Assembly (NCBI GenBank): GCA_028291515.1
Contig: JAQGHU010000022.1
Coordinates: forward strand, 124,001-188,000
DNA length: 64,000 nt
Direction: 5' to 3'
DNA from: Schlesneria sp.
GTDB taxonomy: Bacteria; Planctomycetota; Planctomycetia; Planctomycetales; Planctomycetaceae
The first letter of the stretch is position 1. Each line of letters starts with the position of its first letter. The notes below the pieces were generated by a model that worked only from the letters and a program-made list of their open reading frames with translations, did not search any database and was not told where the DNA came from. Of the stretch, positions 35,447 through 44,894 are shown piece after piece. The translations under genes and the position numbers were made by a program.

Positions 35447-35750
35447 CATGACACAACCGACGGAACGTCGGTTTTGCTGTCGCCAAGGTCGCCAAGACCC
35501 TGGGCGTATGTCGTTGGATATTGTTCGCATATCGAAACAGGAGGCCGAGGGGCAAGGGCTGAGGGCTAAGCGATGGAAAAACATCTGACAGAACCAGGAA
35601 TGAGAAGTCGGAGCCACGATTGACACGGATGCACACGATTTAGAGGACGTGAATGACACAACTGCCCCCGGTCGCGTGACGCTCTTGTCGCCAGGATCGC
35701 CAAGACCTTGGGCGAACGTCAATTGAGGTCGTTCGCACATCGACTTCCGC
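35447..35750. repeat. pair of imperfect repeats containing CGCCAAGGTCGCCAAGAC
   Basis: Two segments, about 35447-35540 and 35655-35750, share the order TGACACAAC, TGTCGCCA-GGTCGCCAAGACC, TGGGCG and GTTCGCA.ATCGA, with many substitutions. They are separated by about 110 bases. Confidence 0.55.
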
Positions 35751-36062
35751 CCAATCTCTTGGCGAGATTGGCTGCGCGGAATTGAGTGTCTGCATGACAC
35801 AACCTCCGCTCGATTGGGAAGGAAGGCTTGGTGTGGACGAGTACCGCTTTGCCAGAGTTGCTGGTTCTGATGTTGGCTGGGCATTTTTCCATTCGCAGTT
35901 GGCTCCGATTTCTGTGTGCTGTCGGACGCTCGAACCTTACGAAATGGCAGAATTTGTCAGTCCATGGCAGGTTTTTGGGGGGTGGTCGATTTTGTCAGTG
36001 GGATGTCTAGGCAGAATCTGAGTATTGAGGTGTTGAAAATGACACATCGATCTGCCTCCCAC

Positions 36063-36095
36063 AAAAAAAACGGCCACACGTGTTGGCCGTTTTTC
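36063..36095. terminator. bidirectional Rho-independent terminator
   Basis: AAAACGGCC...GGCCGTTTT with the inner palindrome ACACGTGT; flanked by an A-run on the left and a T-run on the right, so it can work in both directions. No clear gene lies within 450 bases on either side. Confidence 0.7.
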
Positions 36096-36469
36096 TGCGG
36101 TCAACAGGTGTGGCCGTTGGTTACGGTCCACAGGAAATCGGGTTTTCTGCCTAGTGCGTTATGCCATTCTTCGGTGCGCGACGCTAGATGGCCTTTGAGC
36201 GATTTTGACACTTTATCGAGGAAAAGTCGGCAGCCCCTCGCGGTGTTGGCCTCACCTGACGCTCAGACGGATGTGTGTCGACTGACAGTTTTTGACACCC
36301 GCGGACAATTTTTGACGATGGGGGACAAAACGGGCCTGTTTTTGGCAGTTTTCCTCAAAAAAGTGGATGTTTTGTGACAGATCGCGATCTCGATTGATGT
36401 GTCCGGCTCGCTGGAGCCACAAGCGTGGTCTCGCGGGTACTACGGCATGATCTCGACGTTGCCGAACGA

Positions 36470-36540
36470 GGTAGTCAACTTGACCCGCCGTCGTTGGCGG
36501 TTCAGAGTGATGACGGGTTAATCGCAAGCCCGTGATCGTT
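36470..36540 (+). repeat. cassette-type repeat, copy 1
   Basis: A ~70-bp sequence (GTCAACTTGACCCGCCGTCG ... AAGCCCGTGATCGTT) directly ahead of the 36576 gene. Related copies precede the next two small ORFs at about 36968 and 37440. Confidence 0.7.
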
Positions 36541-36575
36541 AGGCCGTGCAATTAAGTCTTCGAAGGTCTGTTATC

Positions 36576-36920
36576 ATGCTGCCCGGTGAGCAGCCCCCGT
36601 CGAATATTACGCTCATTCAATATCTTGGTATTTTCGTTGGCGTCGGCGGAAGCATGTTCGCTGTTCTCGGGACTCTCGTTGCTGCCGTATGGTTCCTTCC
36701 ATCGCCTTGGTATTTACTTGGTGCAGTGCCGGCAACCTTTGCTGTATGGGTCATGCTGCGGGAGGGTGCCATTGAAACTCTGATTATTTTCACCATCCTC
36801 CTGTTCATTTTGTGGATTGCACGGTCGCCGATTCAACAAGTTCGGCGCCGATTTCAAGGGACGACTGTCGAGAGAATGGATCAAACGTTAATCGTTCAAC
36901 TGGGGACGTCTGTGCCGTAA
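36576..36920 (+). CDS. small membrane protein
   Basis: A 114-aa protein (MLPGEQPPSNITLIQYLGIF) with two to three hydrophobic segments: YLGIFVGVGGSMFAVLGTLVAAVWFL, WYLLGAVPATFAVWVM and TLIIFTILLFILWIA, then a short basic tail. GAAGG lies 11 bases before the ATG. No family recognised. It belongs to a run of three small ORFs separated by related repeats. Confidence 0.6.
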   Translation: MLPGEQPPSNITLIQYLGIFVGVGGSMFAVLGTLVAAVWFLPSPWYLLGAVPATFAVWVMLREGAIETLIIFTILLFILWIARSPIQQVRRRFQGTTVERMDQTLIVQLGTSVP

Positions 36921-36967
36921 GTGGTCGCTGTCCATCCGAGAGCCCGTTATGTTCAATTCCGAACCAA

Positions 36968-37040
36968 GGCGGCCCAAGTGACCCTCAATAGCTGGCGGTT
37001 CCAAGTGTTGGCGTGTTGATCGGAAGCCCGTCGTTGTTCG
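36968..37040 (+). repeat. cassette-type repeat, copy 2
   Basis: GTGACCCTCAATAGCTGGCG to AAGCCCGTCGTTGTTCG, related to copies 1 and 3, ending about 45 bases before the next ORF. Confidence 0.65.
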
Positions 37041-37084
37041 CGAAAAGTTACCTCGGATGTTCGACGCATTAAGAGATTTGTGGC

Positions 37085-37435
37085 ATGAAGGTTCTGTTGC
37101 GGAATCCAGACGCGATCGACGGCCGCGATTACAGGTCGCTGACCGTCGGGCGAGAGTATGTGGTTCTGGGGCTTGAGTCTGATTGCTATCGTCTACTGGA
37201 TGACAATCGTGAGCCGATCTTGTTCGACCCTGAAAATTTTGATGTCACCGATTCGCAAGAGCCCTCGTTTTGGGTTTCACATATCGGGGAGGAGGGCGAA
37301 CGCAGCGCATATCCGGTAGCTTGGGACGCGCCGGGCTATTTTGAGGACTGGCACGATGGTGTCGAAATGGTCCGGCAGTCATTCACCGATCAACTTAATT
37401 TGTTGTACCCGCAGATAAGTCTTGAGCAGCGCTGA
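37085..37435 (+). CDS. small hypothetical protein (possible immunity-type protein)
   Basis: A 116-aa soluble, acidic protein: MKVLLRNPDAIDGRDYRSLT, CYRLLDDNREPILFDPENFDV, WVSHIGEEGERSAY and GYFEDWHDG. The style (small, acidic, aromatic-rich, isolated) resembles immunity proteins of polymorphic toxins or SMI1-like proteins, but I cannot assign it to a family. Confidence 0.6.
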   Translation: MKVLLRNPDAIDGRDYRSLTVGREYVVLGLESDCYRLLDDNREPILFDPENFDVTDSQEPSFWVSHIGEEGERSAYPVAWDAPGYFEDWHDGVEMVRQSFTDQLNLLYPQISLEQR

Positions 37436-37439
37436 CTGA

Positions 37440-37535
37440 GTAGGTCAACTTGACCCGCTGTCACTAGCAGTTCAAAGTGGCGGTGTGTTGATTGGTAGCC
37501 CGTCGATGATCTCGGGTAGATTACCTCGGCCGTTT
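37440..37535 (+). repeat. cassette-type repeat, copy 3
   Basis: GGTCAACTTGACCCGCTGTC ... TTGATTGGTAGCCCGTCGAT, followed by ATTACCTCGG, which is also found after copy 2 (GTTACCTCGG). Confidence 0.7.
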
Positions 37536-37556
37536 GGCCAGCAGAGCAAAAACGGG

Positions 37557-37706
37557 ATGGCATCTCGTCGCGATCTTCGATGGAAGGATTTCCGGCGTCG
37601 TGCCGATGACGCGCCTGAGTCGGTCTATCGTCACAGCGTATCGGGGTGGGAGTACATTCCGATCCATCCTTTTGCAGATGAGCCCGAATTAGAATCTGGC
37701 GATTAA
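37557..37706 (+). CDS. very small ORF after repeat copy 3
   Basis: A 49-aa ORF (MASRRDLRWKDFRRRADDAP), basic then acidic. It may be a truncated or true small gene occupying the third cassette position. Support is only positional. Confidence 0.3.
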   Translation: MASRRDLRWKDFRRRADDAPESVYRHSVSGWEYIPIHPFADEPELESGD

Positions 37707-37756
37707 TGCTTTTTAAAAACTCACTGTTGTTATCAAAATAATTGAGGCCACAAGAA

Positions 37757-38221
37757 ATGTGTCAGAGAGTCATCCGTCGAATTGCAATTGGTTTCCGACT
37801 GATTTTTATACTGACTGCAACGGCTGGTTGCATGGATCAAGTCGACCCCACAGCCAAGTTGGAAACCGGACATCAAGAACGCCGACAATCGACGTTGCCA
37901 CTCCAAGCAACAATCGATCTCGGTGTCATCGTTCAGGGCAAATCGGTCGAGACAAATCGATGGATCCGTTTTCAAAGCGACAAGCCAATTCGGATCACGA
38001 AAATCGAGAAAAGTTGCGAATGTATCGATGTGAAATTCCCTCAAATGAAAATTTTACCTGGGGAAAAAATCCTGGCTCATATTTCTTACGACGGTGCGAA
38101 AGAACCCGAGTTTGTTGGATCGCTTGAAATCGAAGTCAAACTATTCGACGAAAAAAACGATCAAATCGGATTGCTAAAGTTGCCCGTTGAGATTATTTCC
38201 CAGACGAGCGTCGAGTTGTGA
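37757..38221 (+). CDS. DUF1573 lipoprotein
   Basis: A 154-aa protein with a lipoprotein signal (FILTATAGCMDQ) and a single DUF1573 Ig-like domain: IRFQSDKPIRITKIEKSCECIDVKFP and KILPGEKILAHISYD. The SCEC cysteines are typical of the family. The start at 37757 has GAGG 9 bases upstream. It converges on the glycosyltransferase gene that closes the neighbouring minus-strand cluster, which contains further DUF1573 domains, so a related role is likely. Confidence 0.82.
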   Translation: MCQRVIRRIAIGFRLIFILTATAGCMDQVDPTAKLETGHQERRQSTLPLQATIDLGVIVQGKSVETNRWIRFQSDKPIRITKIEKSCECIDVKFPQMKILPGEKILAHISYDGAKEPEFVGSLEIEVKLFDEKNDQIGLLKLPVEIISQTSVEL

Positions 38222-38362
38222 CGCAACCGACGGCGTTTAGGGAAACGCGAGCAATTCTGGTGAGTGCAGACGAATCTAGTAATTCCAGTGTTAGTCGCTC
38301 AGGCTACAAACATTCGGAACACGACGAAACAACCCGTTTGGGATCTCAAGAGACGATTTCAA

Positions 38363-40237
38363 TTACGGGTTGTCGTTCTCGTTTGGGCGATGTTCCACGA
38401 TCCACAATGTTGGCGTCAGCATCCAAGCACCGAGTGGAGGAAATGGCTTTCCTTTTTCCAGACCGTTTGGAGAGACCACGGTGATGCGTTGTCCAACCGC
38501 CGACTGAGAGCGAAAATTCGGAATCACGACGCTTGCCAGTTCGTTGCTGATGACGCTGTCACGTAATTCCGCGACAATCTGTCCAGTCGCTTTGACATGG
38601 TCTCGCAGATAGAAGAGATCCTGACCCCAATCGAGGCTGCTTCCTGTCAAGTGCCGATAGCCGCACTGAGAACCACCTGCGAACTTGTTGAAATACGCCA
38701 GATGATGCGGGTAGACGAGGATTAGACTCGTGGTGCTCTCTGCAATTAGTGCGATGGCAAACACGCCAAGAATCGTGATGCGACGTGTCATCACGAAGCT
38801 AACCTGCCCCAGGAAGATGAGAAAAATCCCCAGGGACGGAAACACGTACCGAAGGTGACGATTAAATTCCGTTTGCGAACTCACTACTGCCAATAGCACG
38901 ATGGCCGGTGTCAAGAGCACCAGTTCATCGCGCAGCAGCGCTGGGCGATCACGACGAATGAATCGCGTCAGTACGACCAGCGCGAACAACCCCCATGTCC
39001 CGCAAGGAACTTTGACCAGCAGACCGTACAGATAGTAATACCACCACCCCCCATGCTGTTTCACTTCACCGCGCAGGTACGAGGGTAAGTAATAGTTTTC
39101 GAAATCCTTCTTTTGAATGTCCAGACCCAGAACGTATTGCTTTGGCAATGGAACCGGTAGTTTCCCCAACCAGGAATCTCGAAACCGATTCCCAGTTGAA
39201 CCAGGTTTGTCTAAGCCCGTGAGCGTCTTGCTGACAAATTGAAATTCCTGCAGTGGCGTACCGAAACCGTCAAATACATAAACAAGATTGATGAGATAGG
39301 TAGCGATCAACAGGACGATAGCCAGATGGTAGACGGGCGGACGAGAGTCTAACGTTGGGTCAAGATGGTCTGTTTCTGATTGGGGTCCATGCTCGGGTGC
39401 CGTCTCGACCGATTTCGGAAGCAAAGCCGAGTCTGGATTAGTACCCTCGCACTGATCTTGCGTTTTGCTGTGCTGCGATCCCATCCACCGCCACGTGAAC
39501 CAGAGTATCGGCCAAAGTGCAAAAAGTACTAGCCAACTCATCTTTGAAAGTTCCGCCAGCCCCAATGCCCCACCTGCCAGAACAACTCGTATCAGAGTCG
39601 GCTGCTTCAGCCAGCGCCAAAATGTATAGCCTGCCAGGATTCCAAACGCGGTGGTGGCTCCGTCGGGCGTAATCAATTCACCGTGACCCAACAAATTCGG
39701 TTCGAAGACGAAAAGCGTTAAAGCAACTAATCCCGCCGAGCCGCCGTATAACTCCCGAGCCCATCGGTACGCGAAGTAAGCTCCGATTAGGCTGAACGGA
39801 ATCCCCGCCCAGCGTCCGGCAATAAACAACGGCATCGAATTGACCCCGTTCGACCGGATCAAATCTTTGCCCATCTCGAATTCGACGCGGCTGCCTTGGA
39901 TGTCGCGAAACTGGCTCCAATCCAGTTTCGTGCTGCTGAGAAGTATCGGAATGCTTGTGATCATTCGCGGCAATGGCGGGTTCACGCGATAAAGCTCATA
40001 TCGCCCGTATTGCCAATGACTCACGCCGCTGACGAGAAATGGCGGTTCGAGATCGGTTGGACTGTGGCAGGTCGCGGAATACGCCAAGAGTCCCGTTTGA
40101 ACGACGAGCAACAACCAGACAATGATCCGCTCAGTTCGACTTGCAGCCGAGACGCGATTACTCTCAGGCGCGATTGAGCCTACCACTTTGTCACAACTTG
40201 TTGTTAGGGGCGGCCGATCTCGATTTGATTCGTTCAT
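38363..40237 (-). CDS. family-39-type glycosyltransferase, multi-pass membrane protein
   Basis: A 624-aa protein with about ten membrane segments. The first periplasmic loop has EPPFLVSGVSHWQYGRYELYRVNPPLPRM, the E..H..NPPL.. pattern of ArnT/PMT-type (GT-C) transferases, and later ITPDGATTAF. Near the C-terminus it has SLDWGQDLFYLRDHV, which is frequent in planctomycete GT39 proteins. Such enzymes move a sugar from a polyprenyl carrier to a lipid or protein outside the membrane. It follows the exported cysteine-rich and DUF1573 genes on the same strand, so those products are possible acceptors. Confidence 0.82.
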   Translation of the reverse strand: MNESNRDRPPLTTSCDKVVGSIAPESNRVSAASRTERIIVWLLLVVQTGLLAYSATCHSPTDLEPPFLVSGVSHWQYGRYELYRVNPPLPRMITSIPILLSSTKLDWSQFRDIQGSRVEFEMGKDLIRSNGVNSMPLFIAGRWAGIPFSLIGAYFAYRWARELYGGSAGLVALTLFVFEPNLLGHGELITPDGATTAFGILAGYTFWRWLKQPTLIRVVLAGGALGLAELSKMSWLVLFALWPILWFTWRWMGSQHSKTQDQCEGTNPDSALLPKSVETAPEHGPQSETDHLDPTLDSRPPVYHLAIVLLIATYLINLVYVFDGFGTPLQEFQFVSKTLTGLDKPGSTGNRFRDSWLGKLPVPLPKQYVLGLDIQKKDFENYYLPSYLRGEVKQHGGWWYYYLYGLLVKVPCGTWGLFALVVLTRFIRRDRPALLRDELVLLTPAIVLLAVVSSQTEFNRHLRYVFPSLGIFLIFLGQVSFVMTRRITILGVFAIALIAESTTSLILVYPHHLAYFNKFAGGSQCGYRHLTGSSLDWGQDLFYLRDHVKATGQIVAELRDSVISNELASVVIPNFRSQSAVGQRITVVSPNGLEKGKPFPPLGAWMLTPTLWIVEHRPNENDNP

Positions 40238-40379
40238 CTTCGACTACGATCGACGTGTCGACAGTACGATACAATCGCAGAAGTCTTTCTCAAAAGGCGG
40301 GGCGAAGACTGCTGCTGCAACTGCCTCTAATGGGCATGATTTGAGCCAGATGAAGCAGTGCAGTGATCAGAGATTGCAA

Positions 40380-40856
40380 CTATGGTGAGGCGGCGGCAGA
40401 GGGTGTGGAAACGACTGTGCCGCGGATCGACAGCATAAACATCGGCTGTCGGCAATCATTCGAATACACGTAGACCCTTTTCTTGAAGGCACCGTTCAGC
40501 CCTCCAAGATTCACTCGCGTCGGCAAAGGAAACTCACCCTCTGGAGGAACTGTTTTCGGCAACTCGCTTCCCACGGTCCAAATACAACTGCAATCAGTCA
40601 AAATCCGTGATACTGTTAATGGTTGCCGTCCAACGTTCTTCAATTCAAACACATGCTCAATGACCTTTTGGTCACGAATTTCTCCAGCATTCCATTCAGC
40701 TTCCTGGCAAGCGATGGCGGGGTTCCAATACTGGGATCCAAATTCACTGGCCAAGTTTCTAAGGCACGATACCGTTGCCAACAGCGCCGAGATCCCAACG
40801 AGCATATTGAGCCGGCTGGACCGAAACCGATTGAAAACTCCCTGCACTAGAAACAT
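40380..40856 (-). CDS. DUF1573 protein with N-terminal anchor
   Basis: A 158-aa protein, MFLVQGVFNRFRSSRLNMLVGISALLATVSC, an export or anchor segment, then DUF1573: VFELKNVGRQPLTVSRILTDCSCIWTV and VNLGGLNGAFKKRVYVYSND. The GAGGG before the ATG at 40856 supports that start. It sits 33 bases after the C39-peptidase/DUF1573 gene and is probably translated from the same transcript. Confidence 0.82.
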   Translation of the reverse strand: MFLVQGVFNRFRSSRLNMLVGISALLATVSCLRNLASEFGSQYWNPAIACQEAEWNAGEIRDQKVIEHVFELKNVGRQPLTVSRILTDCSCIWTVGSELPKTVPPEGEFPLPTRVNLGGLNGAFKKRVYVYSNDCRQPMFMLSIRGTVVSTPSAAASP

Positions 40857-40889
40857 GAAACCCTCGACATTAACCACACCAACCTCTGC

Positions 40890-43628
40890 TCACTCGGGCA
40901 AGATTGGAACGGTCATTCGCACCGGCAACTCGCCCGCCTTGGAAAACGCCACCTTTGCCAACGCAATACTTCGCAATTCGGGCGCGATGACGGTGACCCC
41001 CCACTTTCGTTCGCCCATTCCTGCGACCGAGCAATCAACGGAAGTGTTTGAACACTCAACTTCAGTCGCAGACCAATCCCCGTCCGCCGTAGCAACCGTG
41101 ATCTCACACCGACCACGACCGTTGCTCAACCTAATGCTCTGCGGATTTAGCTCGGCTTTGATACTCCGCGAGAAAGACAGCAACACATGAGCACCGGATG
41201 CATTACCCTTCTCACTAACGTCTAATTGGCAAATCTCCAACTCACCTTTAGACACCCGCTCCATCACGTCGGCTCCGAATTCCAACACAATTTCCAGCAT
41301 TGACTGATCACCGGATCCACGGATGGTGCTTTTGCAATAAGAGCGGTTCGAACGAACTCCAGCATTGGACCCCATCCCCAGAGTTTTCAGTGGAATCGAC
41401 TCCACGACTTTCACAGGACATGGTCCACAAGCGGTCGGAATCGATACCGACCGTCTCAGGACCACAGGCTCCGGACGTTCGATCGAAATCTCGCAATCTG
41501 CCCGCTCGCCTGTCGAAAGCAAGAATCCAACTGTTTTCCGTGCGTTCGTCGGACCCCATAGATTCTGATTAACGGTAATGGACCAAACGGATTTTTCTCC
41601 TGGCGATACGACGCTATTTTCCGATACCGAGGATGCCCGAATACATCCACAAGGTGTGACGACCCGGTCTACTGTGAATGGTTTCTGACCGCGATTCGTG
41701 ACCTCCAACTGAAAGGAGGCGTTGCCATTCAAAAACTCAGACGCCGCCAAATGCTTCGTCTTGAAAGAAATGTCGAAAACAGACTTCCGATCCTGGTCGC
41801 GGCGACAGAACAAAACCACGGCGTCTTTGAAATCCAGGTCGGCAGGAACTTTCCCGTCAGCCAACGAAAACGGTGATTTGGGAGGATCGAGGAGATAAGG
41901 TTGTCCTGCCGAATTCTGGCAAATCACGACATAGTGTGGCGCCCCGAGACTGCCCTTTACCACAGCCAATGCTGCCATACCGGGGCGCAAATATCGCAGA
42001 AGTTCGGGCAACGAGACATCGGACCGTGCTTCAGCGTTCAATCCATATGCGATAAGAACATCACGCATATCCTTCATGCGTACTCCTCCAGGAGTCGGCT
42101 TCAAGCTGCGTGACAAAACTAACGCATCGCAATCAATCGAAAATAGCGACAACACGGTGAGCGTTGAGGTATACCCACACTCAACAACATTAAGTCCTTT
42201 TCCACTCTGCGCACCAAATTTCCATCCTGCGTCCCAGACAATTCTCGCACCCGACTCCGCAGTGGCGGAGCGAGGTCCGGCGTCAGCGGCTGAAACCTGC
42301 GCGGTGCAATGGCTCTCGCAAGGCACGTGGGCAAGGGAAAAGACCAGCAACAAAGTGCCGCCTCTTCGAAACTTTTTCACACTGATCACGGCGATCAAAG
42401 CCAAGAGAATTACTGCATTTCCGACAATCAGCCAGAAGCCGCTACGCTTGATTTCTCGCGATGCAGGCTTTGCCGACGGAATTGTTTGGAACTTGCTCGC
42501 GACATAGTCTTGGATCGATTTCAACTGAAACTCTGGCGTATCTCCGACGACAAGGTTCAACGCCTTATCGGCATCAATCACAAGTGTCCCTGGCGCAAGA
42601 CCGAGATTGAACGAATCCTCCGTCAAGGGAGGATCCACCTCCATTTCGGAGAATACGATCTTCCGACCTGTTCCATTCAACCAATCGTAATCGACAACCT
42701 CTAACGGACCCCAAAACCCCGGCTTCCATTCGACGTTCGTGCGGATCGATTCGTTTTGCAGCGGCCCGTTCGGATCGATTTCCACAGAATGTCGTTCTTC
42801 GACGCGACTCAACGCGCCCGCCTGCTTGCCATCAAACTCCAGCGTGAAGTGACCCGGTACATGATTGCCAGGCAATCCAGCCGTCGTCCAAGTCGTCAAC
42901 CAGCCGCCGGTCGCCGATCTTTCTACCTTACTCAGCGTCGGGTCATTAGCCAGACGTTCAATGAATTCCGAACCTCGTGAAAAACCACCGTCTTTGGGAT
43001 ACGACCAAGACGGCAAATGGATAAAGGGGGGCAACGCCCAGATCCCCGACTGCATCACAAAGTTTTCCAAGTTGCCATTCGCCACACCCACCGATACCAC
43101 GGCCGGGCCGGTAAAACTGAGCTGCTTCGGCTCTTTTTGCGGCGACAGATTCGTGTCAATCGCGGTCATTTCACCCCAATGCAGAGCACCATCAAAACAG
43201 TATCGAAAGCGGTATTTATTAGTGACTGTCTCTTCAGGTCTTCGAACTGTGGTTTCCAAATCGATAAGAAAACGAGCGGTCGCAAAATCCACCAGCGCGT
43301 GGCCCGCCGTGATCAGCACGCCTTCATTACCACTCAACTCCTTCACCTCAGCAAAACCGGCCTTTCGAGCCGCAGACAACATATGCTTTTCTCGGCGAGA
43401 CCACACAGGATCTTTGTTGTCGTGAACCAACGCGACTGGACCCGCTAGCGCAGTATGCTTGAATTTCCAGCGATAGACTGCCCCAGCCTTCTCTCTCGCG
43501 CCCAACACATCGACAAGCTCCTTGAAGGACGAAACATCGTCCGCAACACAACACGACGGAACCGCTGCAAAGAGCCCCGAACAAAGAAACACACCAACAT
43601 GGCACCCCAATTTGCTTCCGGCACGCAT
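40890..43628 (-). CDS. exported protein with C39-like peptidase and DUF1573 domains
   Basis: About 912 aa from the ATG at 43628, which gives a good signal peptide (LGCHVGVFLCSGLFAAVPS); the track's GTG at 43751 and an ATG cluster near 43700 are alternatives. The first ~390 residues form an unknown exported domain, ending in a membrane segment (NAVILLALIAVISVKKFRR). A peptidase C39-like domain follows: VVECGYTSTLTVLSLF (Cys), GAPHYVVICQ (His) and PYLLDPP (Asp). DUF1573 comes next (VTNRGQKPFTVDRVVTPCGCI), then ~200 unassigned residues. C39 peptidases normally cut double-glycine leaders of exported peptides, so the two cysteine-rich proteins encoded upstream are candidate substrates. It lacks an ABC ATPase. 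Confidence 0.8.
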   Translation of the reverse strand: MRAGSKLGCHVGVFLCSGLFAAVPSCCVADDVSSFKELVDVLGAREKAGAVYRWKFKHTALAGPVALVHDNKDPVWSRREKHMLSAARKAGFAEVKELSGNEGVLITAGHALVDFATARFLIDLETTVRRPEETVTNKYRFRYCFDGALHWGEMTAIDTNLSPQKEPKQLSFTGPAVVSVGVANGNLENFVMQSGIWALPPFIHLPSWSYPKDGGFSRGSEFIERLANDPTLSKVERSATGGWLTTWTTAGLPGNHVPGHFTLEFDGKQAGALSRVEERHSVEIDPNGPLQNESIRTNVEWKPGFWGPLEVVDYDWLNGTGRKIVFSEMEVDPPLTEDSFNLGLAPGTLVIDADKALNLVVGDTPEFQLKSIQDYVASKFQTIPSAKPASREIKRSGFWLIVGNAVILLALIAVISVKKFRRGGTLLLVFSLAHVPCESHCTAQVSAADAGPRSATAESGARIVWDAGWKFGAQSGKGLNVVECGYTSTLTVLSLFSIDCDALVLSRSLKPTPGGVRMKDMRDVLIAYGLNAEARSDVSLPELLRYLRPGMAALAVVKGSLGAPHYVVICQNSAGQPYLLDPPKSPFSLADGKVPADLDFKDAVVLFCRRDQDRKSVFDISFKTKHLAASEFLNGNASFQLEVTNRGQKPFTVDRVVTPCGCIRASSVSENSVVSPGEKSVWSITVNQNLWGPTNARKTVGFLLSTGERADCEISIERPEPVVLRRSVSIPTACGPCPVKVVESIPLKTLGMGSNAGVRSNRSYCKSTIRGSGDQSMLEIVLEFGADVMERVSKGELEICQLDVSEKGNASGAHVLLSFSRSIKAELNPQSIRLSNGRGRCEITVATADGDWSATEVECSNTSVDCSVAGMGERKWGVTVIAPELRSIALAKVAFSKAGELPVRMTVPILPE

Positions 43629-43760
43629 CAAGCTCAATGATCGCAACGACTCAATGAATCGCGAAAGCATCCAAGGCCACGCTGCCGACTTCATCATCAT
43701 CGCCAATCTTTCCCAAGTATGGGTATCGCGCAACTGATTGAATCTGACCACATCTTTGAA

Positions 43761-44258
43761 TCAAGGAATGCATGGGGGGCCCTGAACAGCCGCCAAAATG
43801 TTGGGACCAACAGAGCCAGCGTTTGCGGCACCAATGCACATGCAATCCCAACCACCACCATTGCCAAGATTTACAAACAAACTGCAAGTACTGAAGCTGC
43901 AGCACGGTACAGTTATTGCGCACCCGCAAGTAGGGCAAGCAGGCGCACAAGTGGGCGTAACCTTACCGCTACAGCCACCACATGGAGCACCCACTGGCGT
44001 TCCCGGCGTGCAACCGAGCATGGGGCCGGGGCCGTTAGGCAACCCGATACCCGTACAAGTTTTACCACTGTTACTCGTACAAGGCGAAATCGTCCCAGGT
44101 ACCACACGCGGTGAGACGCCACAACTCTTCGCAACGATTTCGTTCAATGCGGAATCAGGAACCGCCCGACCCGGAAGCCCCGCATTGATCGGGACATTAA
44201 ACACAAACAGCAACAAAGCCACCTCAGCGACAACCACCGTGAACACTGCATTCCGCAT
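43761..44258 (-). CDS. exported cysteine/glycine/proline-rich protein
   Basis: A 165-aa protein with a signal peptide (MRNAVFTVVVAEVALLLFVF) and a mature part holding about 15 cysteines in CxxC, CxC and CC pairs (CGGCSGKVTPTCAPACPTCGC; CCSFSTCSLF). GAGG lies 7 bases before the ATG. No family recognised. The cysteine pattern suggests disulfides or metal binding. The next gene downstream encodes a C39-like peptidase. Confidence 0.7.
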   Translation of the reverse strand: MRNAVFTVVVAEVALLLFVFNVPINAGLPGRAVPDSALNEIVAKSCGVSPRVVPGTISPCTSNSGKTCTGIGLPNGPGPMLGCTPGTPVGAPCGGCSGKVTPTCAPACPTCGCAITVPCCSFSTCSLFVNLGNGGGWDCMCIGAANAGSVGPNILAAVQGPPCIP

Positions 44259-44340
44259 TTCTGAGCCTCACTTGCCTTAACAACCAACACAAGGAAACAG
44301 CCAGTAACAACCCCGAAAAAGCACGACAAGGTGCCTCATT

Positions 44341-44556
44341 CTACGGACACGAATCCTCTGGGCACATACAGACCCAAGTTGAGCCACAACACACCGGAGT
44401 GGATGTCGCTTTAATGTCATCACAAACAGGTTGCGGGGCCGTGCAGCCCTCTTGTGCCACCGCTTGCGGCACCTCAAAAGGATTGAACGCAAAGTTAAGC
44501 GCTGAAAAGGACAGAAACAGCGCAATGAGCGCACACTTCAAGAGTCGATCGGTCAT
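44341..44556 (-). CDS. small exported cysteine-rich peptide
   Basis: From the ATG at 44556 the product is 71 aa: a signal peptide (LLKCALIALFLSFSALNFAF, cleavage likely after AVAQ) and a ~35-residue mature part with eight cysteines (VCCGSTWVCMCPEDSC). AAAGG lies about 10 bases upstream. It is the first gene of the minus-strand cluster and a plausible secreted peptide substrate or effector. The track start at 44622 adds 22 residues that I do not believe. The 338-base gap upstream to 44894 holds nothing that I can call. Confidence 0.7.
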   Translation of the reverse strand: MTDRLLKCALIALFLSFSALNFAFNPFEVPQAVAQEGCTAPQPVCDDIKATSTPVCCGSTWVCMCPEDSCP

Positions 44557-44894
44557 GATATTAAGACCTTTTTCCCTGTCGTGAGGAGAATGCAGATGGC
44601 AAAATGCAGCACAATGGTTCATTTTCTACACACGCCGAGTTAGAACGTCAAACGCAACCCCGGACATTTGGCCTGCTTTGCTTGAACTTAGTTAAATATT
44701 CATCGGCACAGCAAGTGCTGAGCTTCTCGCACGTGATCCAAACCAGCCTTTCTGTCGTTTACGATATCTTCAAGTAACGCCTCTCAAGCTCTATCACGCC
44801 AAGTTCTCTCCCAAAATCGTCGGATGAATCGCTAGCGTAAACTATCTGCGCCAAAGAAAGTAGAAAATGGCTCCAGCTGCCAGAAGGGAGTCAA

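Larger units (their letters stand above)
35335..36462. other. gene-poor, repeat-rich interval
   Basis: More than 1.1 kb in which no ORF has recognisable protein character. It contains a tandem-like pair of imperfect repeats at 35447-35540 and 35655-35750, a phrase resembling a common planctomycete intergenic string (GATTGACACGGATGCACAC), a strong terminator at 36063 and several short GGCAGAATTTGTCAG-like phrases. It looks like decayed sequence. Confidence 0.5.

Noticed and set aside
35916-36377. 153-aa plus-strand ORF in the repeat-rich gap
   Set aside because: It crosses a strong bidirectional terminator and has no protein-like pattern.
36470-37535. Integron attC sites
   Set aside because: A GTTAGGC string follows copy 1, but the other copies lack GTTRRRY boxes and no paired RYYYAAC box or integrase is present.
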